DNA of 64,000 nt from Ctenosaura bakeri (Eukaryota; Chordata; Lepidosauria; Squamata; Iguanidae), in assembly GCA_948474755.1 (NCBI GenBank), contig CAOLHI010001291.1, positions 1 to 64,000 on the forward strand, given 5' to 3'. The position numbers and the translations under genes were made by a program. Shown here piece after piece: positions 35,566-48,345 of the stretch (positions are counted from its first letter, which is position 1; each line of letters opens with the position of its first letter). The notes under the pieces were generated by a model. The model was given only the letters and a program-made list of their open reading frames with translations. It had not been told where the DNA came from and did no database searches.

Positions 35566-36402
35566 TAATTAAGGTGATTTAGAGGGGAGCCCTCCCTGAA
35601 AAATAATTCCCTCGTGCCAGCAAAAGTCCAAATTATTTTAAAACCTACCCTCCATCTGGCTCTAGATCAATGAGGTAATCAGCTGGATGTGCCTTTTCCC
35701 TGCACTCCCCCATGGTTCACTTAACTTTTTCTGTATTGACTTACTCAGAAGAATTTGCAAGCAAATGCAAATTATAAACTAGAGACTTTCTTCAACCTTT
35801 TTTCATTCAACTTTTCTGAGTGAAAATCAGAGACTGATTTGATTTGAGGACTAAATGCAGCCATACATGACATCAAGGCAGTGCTCAGCACTCTGATAAA
35901 CTGCCTATGTGTCTTCAGTGTGAATGCTTTCATTTTATATATTTATTAACTAATATTTATTTAACTCCTTGTAGGGCTACATTATATTGTTTTGTGTATG
36001 CTGTTCAAAAACACAAAGAATAACTTCCACAAGCTAGCCTACATCAATATAACAAACAAGAATAGTAAAGCATCATTATCAGTTGGTACACTTTTTATTT
36101 TATAATATTTATTTCTCAAAAGATGATTTATTGAAGAGACAAAAGCTGATGAGCTTGATTTTAGTGATTTAATTCTGATCTTCAAGCATGTGTTATACTA
36201 AGGATAATTTAAATAATTTGTAAATTAAAATTGCACTTCTGTATACACATCTACTCAGAAATCCTATTCAGTTCCTTTGCAATATAGATTAGTGTGCACA
36301 GGTTTGCATCCTAAGTGTCTAAATAAGCATCTGTGGATTATATGCTTACTTTATTAACTGAACATTTTTTACCTTTCTACCTAATGGTTACTTCTAGGCT
36401 AG

Positions 36403-36532
36403 TGATTTTCGATCTTTGATCCTCCAACTATTTGGGACATCAGGTCCCAGAATTCCTGATCATTGACCACACTGTCTCGGGCTTCTGGAAACTGTAGTCC
36501 AAAACATCTGGAGGACCATGGGAATCACTGTT
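36403..36532. repeat. Palindromic MITE, both arms
   Basis: 'cagaattcctgatcattgacc' and 'gggcttctggaaactgtagtccaaaacatctgg' form the inverted arms, with gtgattttcg/gggaatcactg at the outer ends. Confidence 0.68.
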
Positions 36533-37919
36533 CCACACTGCCTTTACTGATATCAGTCTTTCTTTTTGAGAAATAACTTCCTAATGAGGAACAGGTTGCT
36601 TTGATGAAGGTCAAAGTTGCAAAAAGTTAGGGGAAGAAACTATAGATGGTATTTACTATCCATCCTATTTTTGGCTAAACATTTATACAGAAAAGTTCCA
36701 AATATGACCTTTCAGCACTTTAGATCCAGTGTAAAGCCTTTAGAATTATTTTCTTGAAAAAGTCATCATGCACACATACACATTACAATGTAGTGGAGAG
36801 AAAAGTTGTATTTCCAGCAATTGTATCAGAGTCCTTATTTTATTTAATTAATATCTTGCCTTTTTCCCAATAAGCTAGCTCAAACAGAACAAAACACAAC
36901 TAAAACAAAATACAACTAAAACATTGTATAGTACAAACGTTAAACATTTTAAGGTATAAAGATCCAGCAGACCCCTTAAAACTTCTTGGAATGCAGAACC
37001 AAATTAAGATACCTCCATGACATAAAAGAATCAGATGTGATGCCCACATTTTCTTCAGAATTAGGCATGACTGGAAATAGTGTGGAAGTCTCCAAGATTT
37101 TGAGCTAAGGAAGTTTAGCTTTCTAGCTTGTCTCAGTTTGTCATTTTACCCCATCCTGTTCATAGACATTTTAAACTGTCTGGAACAGGCAGTAAATAGT
37201 CTACTGTGGAGAAATCATCATTAGGTTTTCCCTTGATGAAATCTCCTTGTAGACAGAAGGTGGTCTTTCATTTTATTTCCAAGGTGGGTTTTTAATGACT
37301 GTTTCTCTTACTGTGGGCAAAGGTTGTAAAACATGGAAGGGATGTGGCTAAATAGGCTCCTTTATTTTTATACTATAGTTCTAGCTGTGTTACAGCTATG
37401 GCTAAAATGGTGTTTTCCATTTTATATTTTGAAACACAGAGCTCATTTTTCTCTTGATTCTAGAAAGATAAGACGTTGTTGCAAACTGCTTCAGGTTTAT
37501 TAGAAATGAAAAGCAGAAATATTTTAAATAAAAAATTACCATCATCACTATCATCTTAAGTACTGATGAATTTGTAAGCACATGAAAGATACAGTGGTGT
37601 CTCTAGAAAGTTTTCAGTCAAAAAATTAATAGCTACCTCACATACCTAGTTAATTTTTTAAATGGCAATGTGACCAAAAATGTAGCTAGAACCGGCTTTT
37701 TTTTAAAGCTTTAACTAAATGTTAGCCTTTCTTTTGAGATCCAGCAGGTTCTGAAGCTGATTTGTTATCAGGTGTGGATGTAGTGCCACTGATTACTTTA
37801 TTTAAGGCTCAGATTTCCATCATAGTACAGTTCGTGCTGTTTACTGGTAGGTTTTAAATTGGTGTTTCTGCTCCTTTTTGCCATAACTCTTGGATAGATT
37901 AAGAATGATGAGGATGCTT

Positions 37920-38005
37920 TACAGAATATGCTGTCATTTTCATATATGGAAAAAGTCAACAGTACAGAATATGCTTTCATTTTCATATGTGGAAAAAGTC
38001 AACAA
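37920..38005. repeat. 43-bp tandem duplication
   Basis: Copies 37920-37962 and 37963-38005 both begin tacagaatatgct and run to ggaaaaagtcaaca. They differ at only about three positions, so the duplication is recent. Confidence 0.9.
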
Positions 38006-39072
38006 GCTTTGTTTTAATGTAGAGAAACTTATCTAGGAGCAAAATAGTGCAAGAATGGGAAATAACTTCCTTAAATTATACTGTTCAGAAGGTGTAAAAA
38101 GTAACAGTGCTTATTAAGGGCCTCCAAATTTTTCTTGTCTTTAGGTTTTAATTTACACTCCAGTCTGGTGTGCCTGAATACACTGTAACTGGTTTTTCTG
38201 CCACTAGTCTAAAAAGTACCAGAAAACTATGTTGTCTTGGCAGAACAGACTAGTATGGCCACCCTTTGTAAATCACAGCTTTTCTTTAAAACATGAATGT
38301 AGCTGCATTGCTTTGTAAAGTTTTCGTGGTTTAAATGTTAAACATTAAGGAAATCTATACAGTGTTAATACCAAAGGCGATGCTAATGTTTAAAGCACCA
38401 CAAACATTTAATATGAACTAGCGAAATTATCCAGAAACCAGTATTCAGACATCTTTAAATCCCATGGGGCAACTTTTGTTGGCTCTCCTCTGTAGAGTAT
38501 AAGTGTAAAAGTGCAAAAGAAGGGAGGGGAAGGAAGGCCTATAAAAATTTATGGCTATTGAGACTGTGTGAGAATAACTCATTCAACTTAAGATTCTAAA
38601 AGCTTTGCTTTTATCTTTTTTTTTCTTTGTGAAAGACTTCAATCACAGGATGTTTGATTTCATTTAAAAATTGCTTGTCAGTTTCCTATACTGGAACATG
38701 TAACAGCATGATAACAGAATATCTGGTCTGGTGTTCTTTTTCTGTGTGATAATGAAATACGGTAGTGGTCTTACAGTATTTACATAAGCTGATAACTGTT
38801 CTTTAAGATGGAAAATTTGAAACTATAGATCATATTACAGATTATTGCAGGCTGAAGTAGAGTTTATGAAAGCACCTGTGGCTGAAAAGATAGTAGTCTT
38901 ATATATTTGTCGTCAACATGTCTATTTGCACAGAGAGCATCAAAGCTAGGAGTGTTACAATTTGGGAAAATTATTATAAACTGCTTAACTCTGGGTTGGA
39001 TTGCTTTTAGCTTAAAAACACTCTTTTTTTCCCCAGAGCTAAAGCCAGGTTGTACTTCTTTTAGCACAGGGA

Positions 39073-39187
39073 TGAGAATGGTGCGGCCTTCCAGGTGTTG
39101 TTCAGCCACAACTCTCTGCATTCCATATTGTTGGATGTGCTGCCTACTATGGCTGCTGGGAGTTGTAGACCAGTAATGTTTGAAGGA
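39073..39187. repeat. Palindromic MITE copy
   Basis: 'cttccaggtgttgttcagccacaactctctgc' and 'ggctgctgggagttgtagaccag' are inverted arms of the family listed at 1530. Confidence 0.6.
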
Positions 39188-39266
39188 GCACACAATTTCT
39201 ACCCCTGACAATGTTTAATGTAAAACAGTAGTAATCAAAAGAAGCCCATATAGAGTTTAAAATCAA

Positions 39267-39722
39267 GCTGGAGCAAGTCCAGAGAAGGGCGACCAAAATG
39301 GTGAGGGGCCTGGAAGCCATGCCCTATGGGGATAGACTTAGAGAACTGGGTATGTTTAGTCTGCAGAAGAGAAGGTTAAGAGGGTCATGATAGCCATGTT
39401 TAAATATTTGAAGGGATGCCATGTAGAAGAAGGAGAGGGCTTGTTTTCTGCTGCTCCAGAAACCAGGACAAGGAGCAATGGATTCAAGCTGCAGGAAAAG
39501 AGATTCCACCTGAACCTCAGGAAGAACTTCCTGACAGTCAGGGCTGTCCAGCAGTGGAATCTGCTGCCTCGTAGTGTAGTGGAGTCTCCTTCTTTGGAGG
39601 TTTTTAAGCAGAGGCTAGATGGCCATCTGTTGGGAGTGCTTTGAGAGAGTTCCTGCATGGCAGAGGGTTGGACTGGATGGCCCGTGTGGTCTCTTCCAAC
39701 TCTACATTTCTATGATTCTATG
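39267..39722 (+). mobile_element. CR1 LINE 3' end
   Basis: Sense copy of the CR1 3' UTR and end of ORF2: starts gctggagcaagtccagagaagg, passes gccatgccctatgggg and gcctcgtagtgtagtgg, and ends ggttggactggatggcccg then atttctatgattctatga. It is the reverse complement of the 3' part of the antisense copy at 20735. The 85-codon + frame and 100-codon minus frame here are repeat-derived. Confidence 0.92.
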
Positions 39723-41924
39723 AGTTCAGTTTTTAAAATGTTATAGAATTGAGAAAAACTGTTGAAAACAGTATTTTCATTTTCAGCATCAATGTAGAAG
39801 ATATTCTTTAGCTGCTTTGAAGTTGATCATATATTAAAAACTTAGTTCTCATGAACATATCATGCCATTATTACACAGCACCATACCACCAAACTAAACA
39901 AATAAACAGTCTATTCTGTTACCTCAGCCAGATGTTCACTGCATGGGGCATTCAGAAGATTATATGAAACTGTCATGTTACAAATTACTTGTGATTTTAC
40001 CATACCCCAAAATGTGAGAATGAGAACTTGATGTTCACTTTTTATCTTGTAGTTAATTAAAAGAAGTGTGTAAGGATTCCTATTGCTGGATTTTAAAAAA
40101 TGGCAAAAAGAGAAGGCAATTTTAGATCTACAGAAAACTCTAATTTCAGCCTGTACAATTACAGAAAGTACATCTTAACATCTATTAATAGAAAGGCACA
40201 ATCCAGCCAAAGTTAAGCACTCTTAAATGCCAAAGATTTCCAGTAGGTTGCAGTTAACTGAGTGGAACTCATTTGTGCTTACTGGGATCATGTCCTTTCT
40301 TCATTTAATTTATTTGCAGAAAGCAATATGACAATCTGTCTTTTAATTCAGTTGAATTCAGCCCTTTTATGTATAGTGATGTTCTTACCAGGACATCACC
40401 CTGGCTACTGTTTTTCTGCCTAATGTTTCAAGAATACTAATTTATTAAATTTACGGTACTGATTTACTAAAGTAAAAGCAAGTTTACCAATATTTTCATC
40501 ATCTGAAACTTGGGGTTCATTGAAGGAAATTAACTCCTTTTGGCTCATTGAAAAGGCATACAGAATGATTGTAAGACAGCTATCAATATTGATAATGAAT
40601 GATACATGGGTCTCATTACTACAGAAAGCTGCTAGATTCCTTGGATAATTTGGATTCTATGAACACTTTCTATGAAAAGATAATGAACAATAGCTAAAAA
40701 TTTCATACTTCTTCCTGATGGCAATGATGAAGAGATGGGATTAGCTGTGCTTATACGCTCAGGCTTTTATCCTTATTGTGCTCTCTATAACCTGTCAAGC
40801 TGGAAAGAATCTTTTATCTAGAAGGGGCTCCAGACTATTATGGTGTGTACCTAAAGGCTTTGACATTGCAATCCTGACTTCAAATTACCATCTGAAGTAG
40901 CATTTCAAGATAATTTAGAACTGTATGCTTTTCATTTTGGGAAAAGGGTTTGTTTGTTCCTCTTTATTTTTATTTTATTTTATTGTTTTCCATCATGACT
41001 TCTACATTTTGGCTGATTCAGTGCTGTTTCTGAATATCTTGACATGGAAATGAAGCATGCATAATACATAAACAAGCTCTGATTTTTATCTTTCCATGCT
41101 TTAAATTTTGAAGCATCACTTGCAAGGATCTATGAGATATGGCATAAAGAGTTGCCCATCTGTTTAGCTGCAGAGACTATAGTATTGTGTTCAGATATTC
41201 CAGTAAACCAGGTGGATGTTCCAATAAATGCTTGAGATTAAATGGTACACAAACTGGTAATAACAAATCATGGTTTGACATGTCATCTAATCTAAAAAGT
41301 GGTTATTCTTAACTTTTTTTAAAGCAAACATTCTTCATAATCCAAGATCTGAAGTTTATTTCAACTGACTATAGTTGAGATTGGCCACTGTTTGTTTGGG
41401 TTCAAATACCATGGCAAACTGCAGTAAGTCTAAAAGAAAATTTAAAGCATTCTGAGTCCCCAGAAAGGAATCTAGAGAGAGGCATGGCTCATGGTCATAA
41501 CAATAAACCATTTTTCTGTTATTTGCTATCAAGTTGGCTTCAACTTACAGCAAGCCTCTGAATGAAAGACCTCAAAAACCTTTTGCAAACTAGGGGCTCT
41601 GTTCTCCTTTGTTCAGTCTATATGTCAATAATATATTTTCATACTGCTTTAACTTTATCAAGAAGTATTGTTGTTTCCAGTCAGTCCTCTCTTCTCTTAA
41701 TATGTGTAAGCTGTAATAGCTTGAGTTTAGTTATTTTGGCTTCTAGGGAGAGCTCAGGCTTCACCAGCTCTCAGCCTAATTTATTTCTCTTTTGGCAGCC
41801 CTTGATATCAGTAGAAGTCTCCTTCAGCACCATGTCACAAATTAGTTGATTTTCTTCCTCCCTGCTTTCCTCACTGCCCAGGTTTCACAGTCATACATGC
41901 ATACGCTTTGGCATGGATGAGTCT

Positions 41925-42078
41925 GGCCATTTCCTCACTAGCCTGTTGTAGCGCTGCTATTCCACTTTCGACATTCTATGGAATTCTGAGGTTTGCAGTT
42001 GTAACTGCAAATCCTAGGATTCCGTAGGATGTTGATAGTGGAATAATAGTGCTATAACAGGTTAGTTCAGAAATAGCC
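41925..42078. mobile_element. Palindromic hAT-like MITE inserted in the Bov-B LINE
   Basis: Left 'ggccatttcctcactagcctgttgtagcgctgctattccac' is mirrored by right 'gtggaataatagtgctataacaggttagttcagaaatagcc', giving about 40-bp inverted ends. The same inner arms occur at 34952. The Bov-B frame continues on each side. Confidence 0.8.
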
Positions 42079-43044
42079 TTTGACTTTCATATTTAATATG
42101 AAGAAGTTACGTAGTTGTATCATGGCTGTCCCTTGCAGTCATACCCTTCTTCAAATTTCTTTACTATGGTCTCCATTTGATTTATAACTGATCCAAGCTG
42201 TAGAGAGTCTTTAACTGTCTTGATGTCTTCATCATCCACTTTTAAGTTATGTAAATTATCTGTGGTCATTATTTTTGTTTCCATAGTATTCAGCTATAAT
42301 CCTGCTTTTGCACTTTCTTATTATTTCTCACTAGTTTTTCCAAGGCTTTGCTGTTTGCTACAAGTGATATTGTGCCATCTGCACATCTTAAATTGTTGAT
42401 GTTCTCTTTCCTAATTTTCCTGCTTTCACTATAATATGTTCTGTGTATCAATTAAATAGGGTGATTAATACAACCTTGTCTGACCCTCAGTCTGTTTCTC
42501 CATATTGTGTCCTTGCATTGATATCTTTTCCAGAGTATAGTTACGCATAATCACATGCTTTAGCACACCCATTCCTTTTAGAATGATTCATAACTTTTCA
42601 TGCTCAACATAATAACAGGATTTGTTATAACCTATAATACACAGGCTGATTTTCCTCTGAATCCTTTGATGTGCTCCATTAGCCTACATATGTTTTCAAC
42701 ATGACCTCTGTTGCCTTTTCCTTTTCTGAACCCAGGTTGGGCATGTGAGATTTCTTGTCCCTTTATGGTTAAGGTCTTTGTTGTAACATCTAAAGCATTG
42801 CCTTGCTAGCATGGAAGGTTAGTGAAGTGGTTGGATGGTTACTCTAACCCCTGGTGTCTCCTTTCTGGGAGAATGGTGTTCATATCAAGTGTTTCCAGGC
42901 TGTGGACCATCACTTTGTTTTCCATGTTTGTTGGCCGACTTTATTTAGAGTTTGAATAGTTCCATCTCTAGCTTAAAACAGCTCCATTGCTATGCCACAT
43001 GTTCCTGGTGATTTTATTTCTTTCAAAGGGAAGTCATGTTGATG

Positions 43045-43330
43045 AGGGACCAGGCTTGTTTTCTGCTGCTCCAGAGACTAGGACAAGGAGCAATGGATTC
43101 AAGCTACAGGAAAAGAGATTCCGCCTGAACCTCAGAAAGAACTTCCTGATGGTCACAGCTGTTTGACGGTGGAATATGCTGCCTTGTAGTGTGGTGGAGT
43201 CTCCTCCTTTGGAGATTTTTAAGGAGAGGCTAGATGGCCATCTGTCAGGAGTGCTTTGATGTGGGTTCCTGCGTTGCAGGAGGTTGGACTGGATGGCCCT
43301 TGTGGTCTCTTTCAACTCTATGATTCTGGG
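43045..43330 (+). mobile_element. CR1 LINE 3' fragment inserted in the Bov-B LINE
   Basis: 'ggacaaggagcaatggattcaagc', 'gaacctcagaaagaacttcctga' and 'ggttggactggatggcccttgtggtctc', ending 'ctatgattctg', match the other CR1 ends in the window. Bov-B sequence lies on both sides (RT to the left, linker to the right). Confidence 0.85.
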
Positions 43331-44684
43331 TATTTTGAGAGCCTCTTCTGCTTCAGTTTCAAAAATTGTGGGCTTGTCAAGAAGTTCTTCATTGAATGAA
43401 TCTATCATATCACTTCTGTGAAGTTCTTTAGTATATTAGATCTATTGTCTTTTTATTTTGTCCTGTTCATATATGTCCCCCTGTTGGTCATATAGTATCC
43501 CCACATGTGGTATACATTTCCTTTTGTATCTTGTGGAAGAAGCTCTTGTAGCTCTTGTTGAATTTCATCAAATATCCAATGGTATTTCTCTTTCCTTTTG
43601 GCTACAACTGTATCTTTCTGCATTCTTCCCTGACCATCTCTGGATTCTGTGCAGAATACTTGTGGTTCACTGCCATTTCGGTTTAGTGGCACAAGTATTT
43701 GTTTACATGGTCTTTAAACTCTACAGACAGGTTCTTCAGGCTGTATTTAGGCATGATCATGGGCTTAGTGTGCTTCTTTAGTTTAAAATTTAGTTTAAAA
43801 TGGCACAACAGTCTGCTCCTGGTCCTTTTGCAAAGAGGATAGAGCTTCTCCATCATTTGCTCTCAGTTATGTAGTCTGTTTGATCTCTGTATTGGCCATC
43901 CAGTGATATGCATGTATACAGTTGTCTGGTTGGTAGCCTGAAGAATGTGTGTGCGGTGAGCAAGCTTGTTGACTTCACAAAATCTGTTTAGTTGTTCTTC
44001 TGCTTAATTTCTTTATCCTTGACCAAATTCTCTGATGACATTTGGTTTTGGGCTGTTACCAATTGCCTGTGATTATCAGTGTGTCCTGATTTGGTATGTG
44101 AACAATTTTTTCTTGGATACCAGTGTAGAATTTTTCAAAATCTTCTGCCTCTGTAGCTGGAGCATAAACTTTGCTTACTTTTATATTGATAGGTTTACCA
44201 CAAACTCTTGTTAATACGACTCAGTCAGACTTTGCATTATATCCCCCTCCTTTTTTTTAAATATCTTACTTCATCTCTTCTTAAATTGACATTTCCAAAG
44301 CAAAATACAATGTAACTATCTGACTGAAAATATCCTATTTCCATTCCCATTGGCTCATTCACACCAAGTATTATAATATTTATATGTTCTATTTCTTATT
44401 TTAGTTTCTAGCTTGTCTTGATTCATCCTTCTCATGATCTGTGGTGACATAAAAATATAATAAAGAGAAAGAGCCATATCTCTCAAGTGGACCAAAAAAA
44501 AATATGTAAGCTGTTTTATAAGAATAGAAGGGCAAAAGTATCTGAACAGAGTTTGAAAAATCAAACCCCACAGCTTGTACTAATTGCTTTCTACACTTAC
44601 TGCTGCCTCTGCCAGCTGGAACAAACATACTTCTAGCTATGGAGTAATGTTTTGATGGCCATTTATTTTAGAGTCAAGACTGAT

Positions 44685-46150
44685 TTGTTTTATATTTTTT
44701 TAACCTTTATTAAGAATATGAATTGCATAGCACAAAAAGGGCAAATATCAGCATTACAGAGTTGCAAGTAGATAATATAAACAATGATAACTTTTTAAAA
44801 AATCATTAATAGGAATCATGAATATATGAAAAAGCTAAAACATGTCTCTATTTTTGAGGCATTTGACTCATCCCCTGTTGGTTTGTTACATGTTACCCTA
44901 TAGCTAGTGATTTCAGGGCAATAGAACAATTTTACAAAATGTAAAACAATATAGAAACGACCAGAGCAATGTACATAGTACACTAAAACAAAATCAGATT
45001 ATAGTCACTGGACCTCGGAAAGTTTGATGAAGAACCAAATTTTAACCTGGTGCCAGGGTAAAACCAATGTCTCTTTTTTTCCTTTACATAAAATTACATA
45101 GGCAAATATTTTTACAACTATCAAGAAAAGTTCTTCTAATATATCTGACAGGCAGATTGGGATCCATAGTGGAAGAAGTCTGTGTAGATAATGATCAGGA
45201 CATGTACTATAGACTTCTCTGTTATTAATCGTTTGGAGGCTTGACTTTGGCAGGTTAATTTCTCTATGAGGGCAATTGTCCACACTCTCTATCAAGCCAT
45301 TTTAAAAGAGAAATTCCATCTGATGTCTTCCAATGTTTAGCAATCTCAAGCCACACCACTGTTACCACAAATGATACTAAATCTTTATGCCATTGCTTTT
45401 TCCTTCCTTTCTGTGAAAATGGAGAGCAGAAGAAGTGTCCCACAAAAATATATTTGATGATTTGTCATTCTAGATTTTACAACTGGAGGGTAATAGAGGC
45501 ACATGGGGATATAAGAGCCAGGAATGCAAATTCTCATCCAGTTAACATCGGTGAACATTTGATTAAACTCTGATTCTCACCATATTCTAAGACCTTTTCG
45601 TATATTGTAAGAAATATCTAGCAGCAAATTGTATTCTAGATACAATCCATTTAGGTATAGAATTTGAGGATACACACAACTCTTCAAAACTAGTAGTTGC
45701 TCTTGGGGCTCCATATATGCAGATATTCTAAAGCAGCCCAATATAGTCCGGTACAGCAAGAGGTATGGCTATTCTGAACCTTAAACTATGTTTTTAGGTC
45801 TTCCAGTTATGTAAAATGATCCACCAGGATGATTCTAGAACCTGGGTCCAGACAGCACTGATCTGCAATATAAAATCATTTTTTGTGCTTTGGACAATAG
45901 CAAAAACTAAAATGTTACATCCATTACTTAAGACAGCTGACCACTTGATGTTTGTTATGGACTTACTCAAACAAATCAAGAAATGGAAACAGAGAGGAGT
46001 TTATTGGATCAAGGATCTTTTACATGAAGGAACACTCATATCTATAGACTTTATACATATATAAGAAATTGTCAGGTTGCCAAATTTCATGGTTGCAGTG
46101 CTCTCAGATTAATAGCTTCATAAAACACCTCTTCTGCATAAAAAATGATA
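44685..46150. mobile_element. L1 LINE 3' part with probable 5' inversion
   Basis: On the + strand at 45700-46110 the frame reads LKTADHLM, then KKWKQRGVYWIKDLLHEG, the conserved segment before the end of L1 ORF2. On the minus strand at about 45270-45370 it reads TVVWLEIAKHWKTSDGIS, the extreme C-terminal region of L1 ORF2, followed by what would be the 3' UTR and a T-rich (antisense A-tail) run at 44685-44700. The two segments are consecutive in the L1 protein but opposite in orientation. This is what twin priming would give, though two unrelated L1 fragments remain possible. All frames are broken. Confidence 0.6.
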
Positions 46151-46709
46151 AGTTAATAATTTTCAACTGATACAACTGTGAATTAAAGTGTAAATAATTA
46201 GTTCTATAGAAATTAATAACAACAAATTTACAAGGAAGTTACCTTAGTGTTGTCTTTTTCCCTTGACACTTATGTGGTTTCCCATAGCTGGTGTAAAGCA
46301 ATAATAGTAGAAGCTAGATCCTTGGAAGTGCAGAGCTACAGATCTCTTTTGATTGTTAGGAGACTCTGTATAAAGCACCTACTTTATAAGCTATCAAAAT
46401 AGTTTGAAGAGAATAACCATTGTGGGTGCTGAAATAATTACTTTCTGAAAGAGCCATCCTAGTTTAGACCATATGTTACTACTTTTTCATTAAGTGGGAA
46501 GATATTGTAGACATCAGAATGGTAAAAATTATATTTAATTTGAATGGATTGTAAGATTTTGACTCAATTTCTAGAGACTGTGTCTAAGAAAAGCTAAGCC
46601 ATTCCAGTTGACAAGTGGTTAGTTCTTCTGATAAGACAACTTAATGATGCCTACTGTTTCTATAAAAATTTAAGCAAAAATTGGGATATTATTTTTGTAT
46701 GGTTATTTA

Positions 46710-46926
46710 TGTTGTTGCGTACCTTCAAATAATTTCCAACTTATATCAGCCTTAAAGTGAACCCATCATTGGGTTTTCTTGGCAAGATTTGTTCAGAGGG
46801 GGGTTGCCATTGCCTTCCTCTGAGGCTGAGAGTGTGAGATTTAGACCATGGGTTTCTATGGCTGAATAAACCCTAGTTCCCAGGGTCATAGTCCAACATT
46901 CAGACCATTGCACCATAGTGGCTCCA
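46710..46926 (-). repeat. Sauria-type SINE, antisense
   Basis: 'ttgcgtaccttcaaataatttccaac' (tail complement), 'tgccattgccttcctctgaggctgag' and the head complement 'agaccattgcaccatagtggctcc'. Confidence 0.85.
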
Positions 46927-46986
46927 CACTGGTTATTCATATATTTGTGGTTAATTATGCTTTATAAGCAGAGCCAGGATGGTATA

Positions 46987-47530
46987 CAGTGGCCTCTCCA
47001 CATTCATGAGGGTCCAGGCACAGAACCCTTGCAAAAGTGGAAAAAACATAAATAACTCTTCCCTGGGATCCCCGTCCTATTCCCCTCTAGAGCTCCCACC
47101 TACCATCCCCTTGCCTCTGGCCCTGGCACTCCAGGGGAGGGGGAGAATCAAAAGACAAAGTAAAGGGCTTACTGGTACTTTCTCCAAAGATGGAGAAGAG
47201 TAGAGTGCTGAGTTCTAGTGTTTTAGATACTTCCAATCGCCCTCTTGAGAAAGGAGTTTCCTGCAAGAGGGGAGGGGTAAGAGCAAAGAGAGCACCTGGC
47301 CAATCAATGGACATTACCCATCAGACTGTGCAGCCACATGGCAGAGAAGACATGCCTCCAGCAGAAGTGAGGGGGCGGCTTTGCTCACGTTCGTTTTAAA
47401 CATAAGCCTTGTAAGCCTGGGTGAGGAATGCAAGGGAATGGAAGGAGGAGGATGGGGAGGGGAGGCAAGCATGTGCTTTGTGAATAATCACATTCACAAA
47501 GGTCAAACCCTTGAAAGTGGAGGGGGGCCA
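46987..47530. mobile_element. Tigger-like non-autonomous element with SINE at its right end
   Basis: Left end 'cagtggcctctccacattcatgagg' preceded by TA (46985-46986). The right end 'cccttgaaagtggaggggggcca' is the inverted match, cut where the SINE at 47528 begins. The interior is GC-rich with no transposase. Confidence 0.68.
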
Positions 47531-47755
47531 TAGTAGTTTGAACATTGGATTACAGCTCTGGTGGCCAGGATTCGAATCCCTGCTTGACCATGGAAACACT
47601 ATGGATGACCTTGGGGAATTCATACACACTCAGTCTCACAGGAAGGAAAAGACAAACCTCCTGTGAACGAATCTTGCAGAAAAAACCCCATGATAGGGTT
47701 TGCCTTGGGGTTATCATAAGTCAGAAATTACTTGAAGGCACACAACAACAAATGC
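47528..47755 (+). repeat. Sauria-type SINE
   Basis: B box 'ggattcgaatccctgc', body 'accatggaaacactatggatgacc', tail 'aagtcagaaattacttgaaggcacacaacaac'. It abuts the end of the Tigger-like element. Confidence 0.88.
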
Positions 47756-48204
47756 AATATACATTGATGGGTATGTTTTTAATTTTAGTTTCGTTTTGAT
47801 GCTATAAACTGTTGTAACATCCTGTGTACTGGAATGAATATTGAGATAGTTAAATTGCCATTGGTACATGTTTGCCTATTTTATTTTGCCATCTTCAGTC
47901 CCCAGTGCTTCACATAAATAATCCTGGTTTCAATTACCATATAAATTACTACTACTATATTATTTTATTGGATTAAGCCATTAGTGTGGGTGAAAATAAA
48001 AGCAGTAGATCTGAAGGGATGGGGTATTTTAAGGAAAAAAAATCCATAGAATGTGAGTTTCCCCAGAAACATTTTTGCCAAACCTTTCACCTATCATGAA
48101 TCAGAGGAGGAGTGTGACTGTGTGTGTTTTCTTGCATCCTGCAACTTAGGGGATAATTTTTATTTAGCTTTTTATGAATTCTGATACCATTTGCCAGTTT
48201 GCCA

Positions 48205-48345
48205 TTTGTTGTTGTGTGCCCTCAACTTGTTTCCGACTTATAGCGATCCTAAGGAAAACCTGTCATGGAGTTTTCTGGGGCTGAGAGTACGTGATGCACC
48301 TAACATCTCCCAGTGGGTTTCCATGGCCAAACAGGGAATTGACCC
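48205..48345 (-). repeat. Sauria-type SINE, antisense, head missing
   Basis: 'gttgttgtgtgccctcaacttgtttccgactta' is the complement of the tail. 'cccagtgggtttccatggccaaacaggga' is the body. It ends before the tRNA head. Confidence 0.82.

Larger units (their letters stand above)
41515..44430 (-). mobile_element. Bov-B (RTE clade) LINE, near-complete ORF but degraded and interrupted
   Basis: Minus-strand translation (frameshifts allowed) shows in order an apurinic-type endonuclease (INIKVSKVYAPATEAEDFEKF near 44120-44190, then SLDGQYRDQTDYI near 43880-43925), a linker (AKRKEKYHWIF, 43453-43692) and reverse transcriptase (INNLRCADGTISLVANSKALEK near 42330-42400). The RT tail follows (YDCETWAVRKAGRKK near 41860, then LSLEAKITKLKLL near 41700). 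The Bov-B order and motifs are clear. The YADD catalytic box reads CADG, so it is dead. The 3' end near 41515 resembles the tail of the Sauria SINEs. A MITE (41925) and a CR1 piece (43045) lie inside it. Confidence 0.85.
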
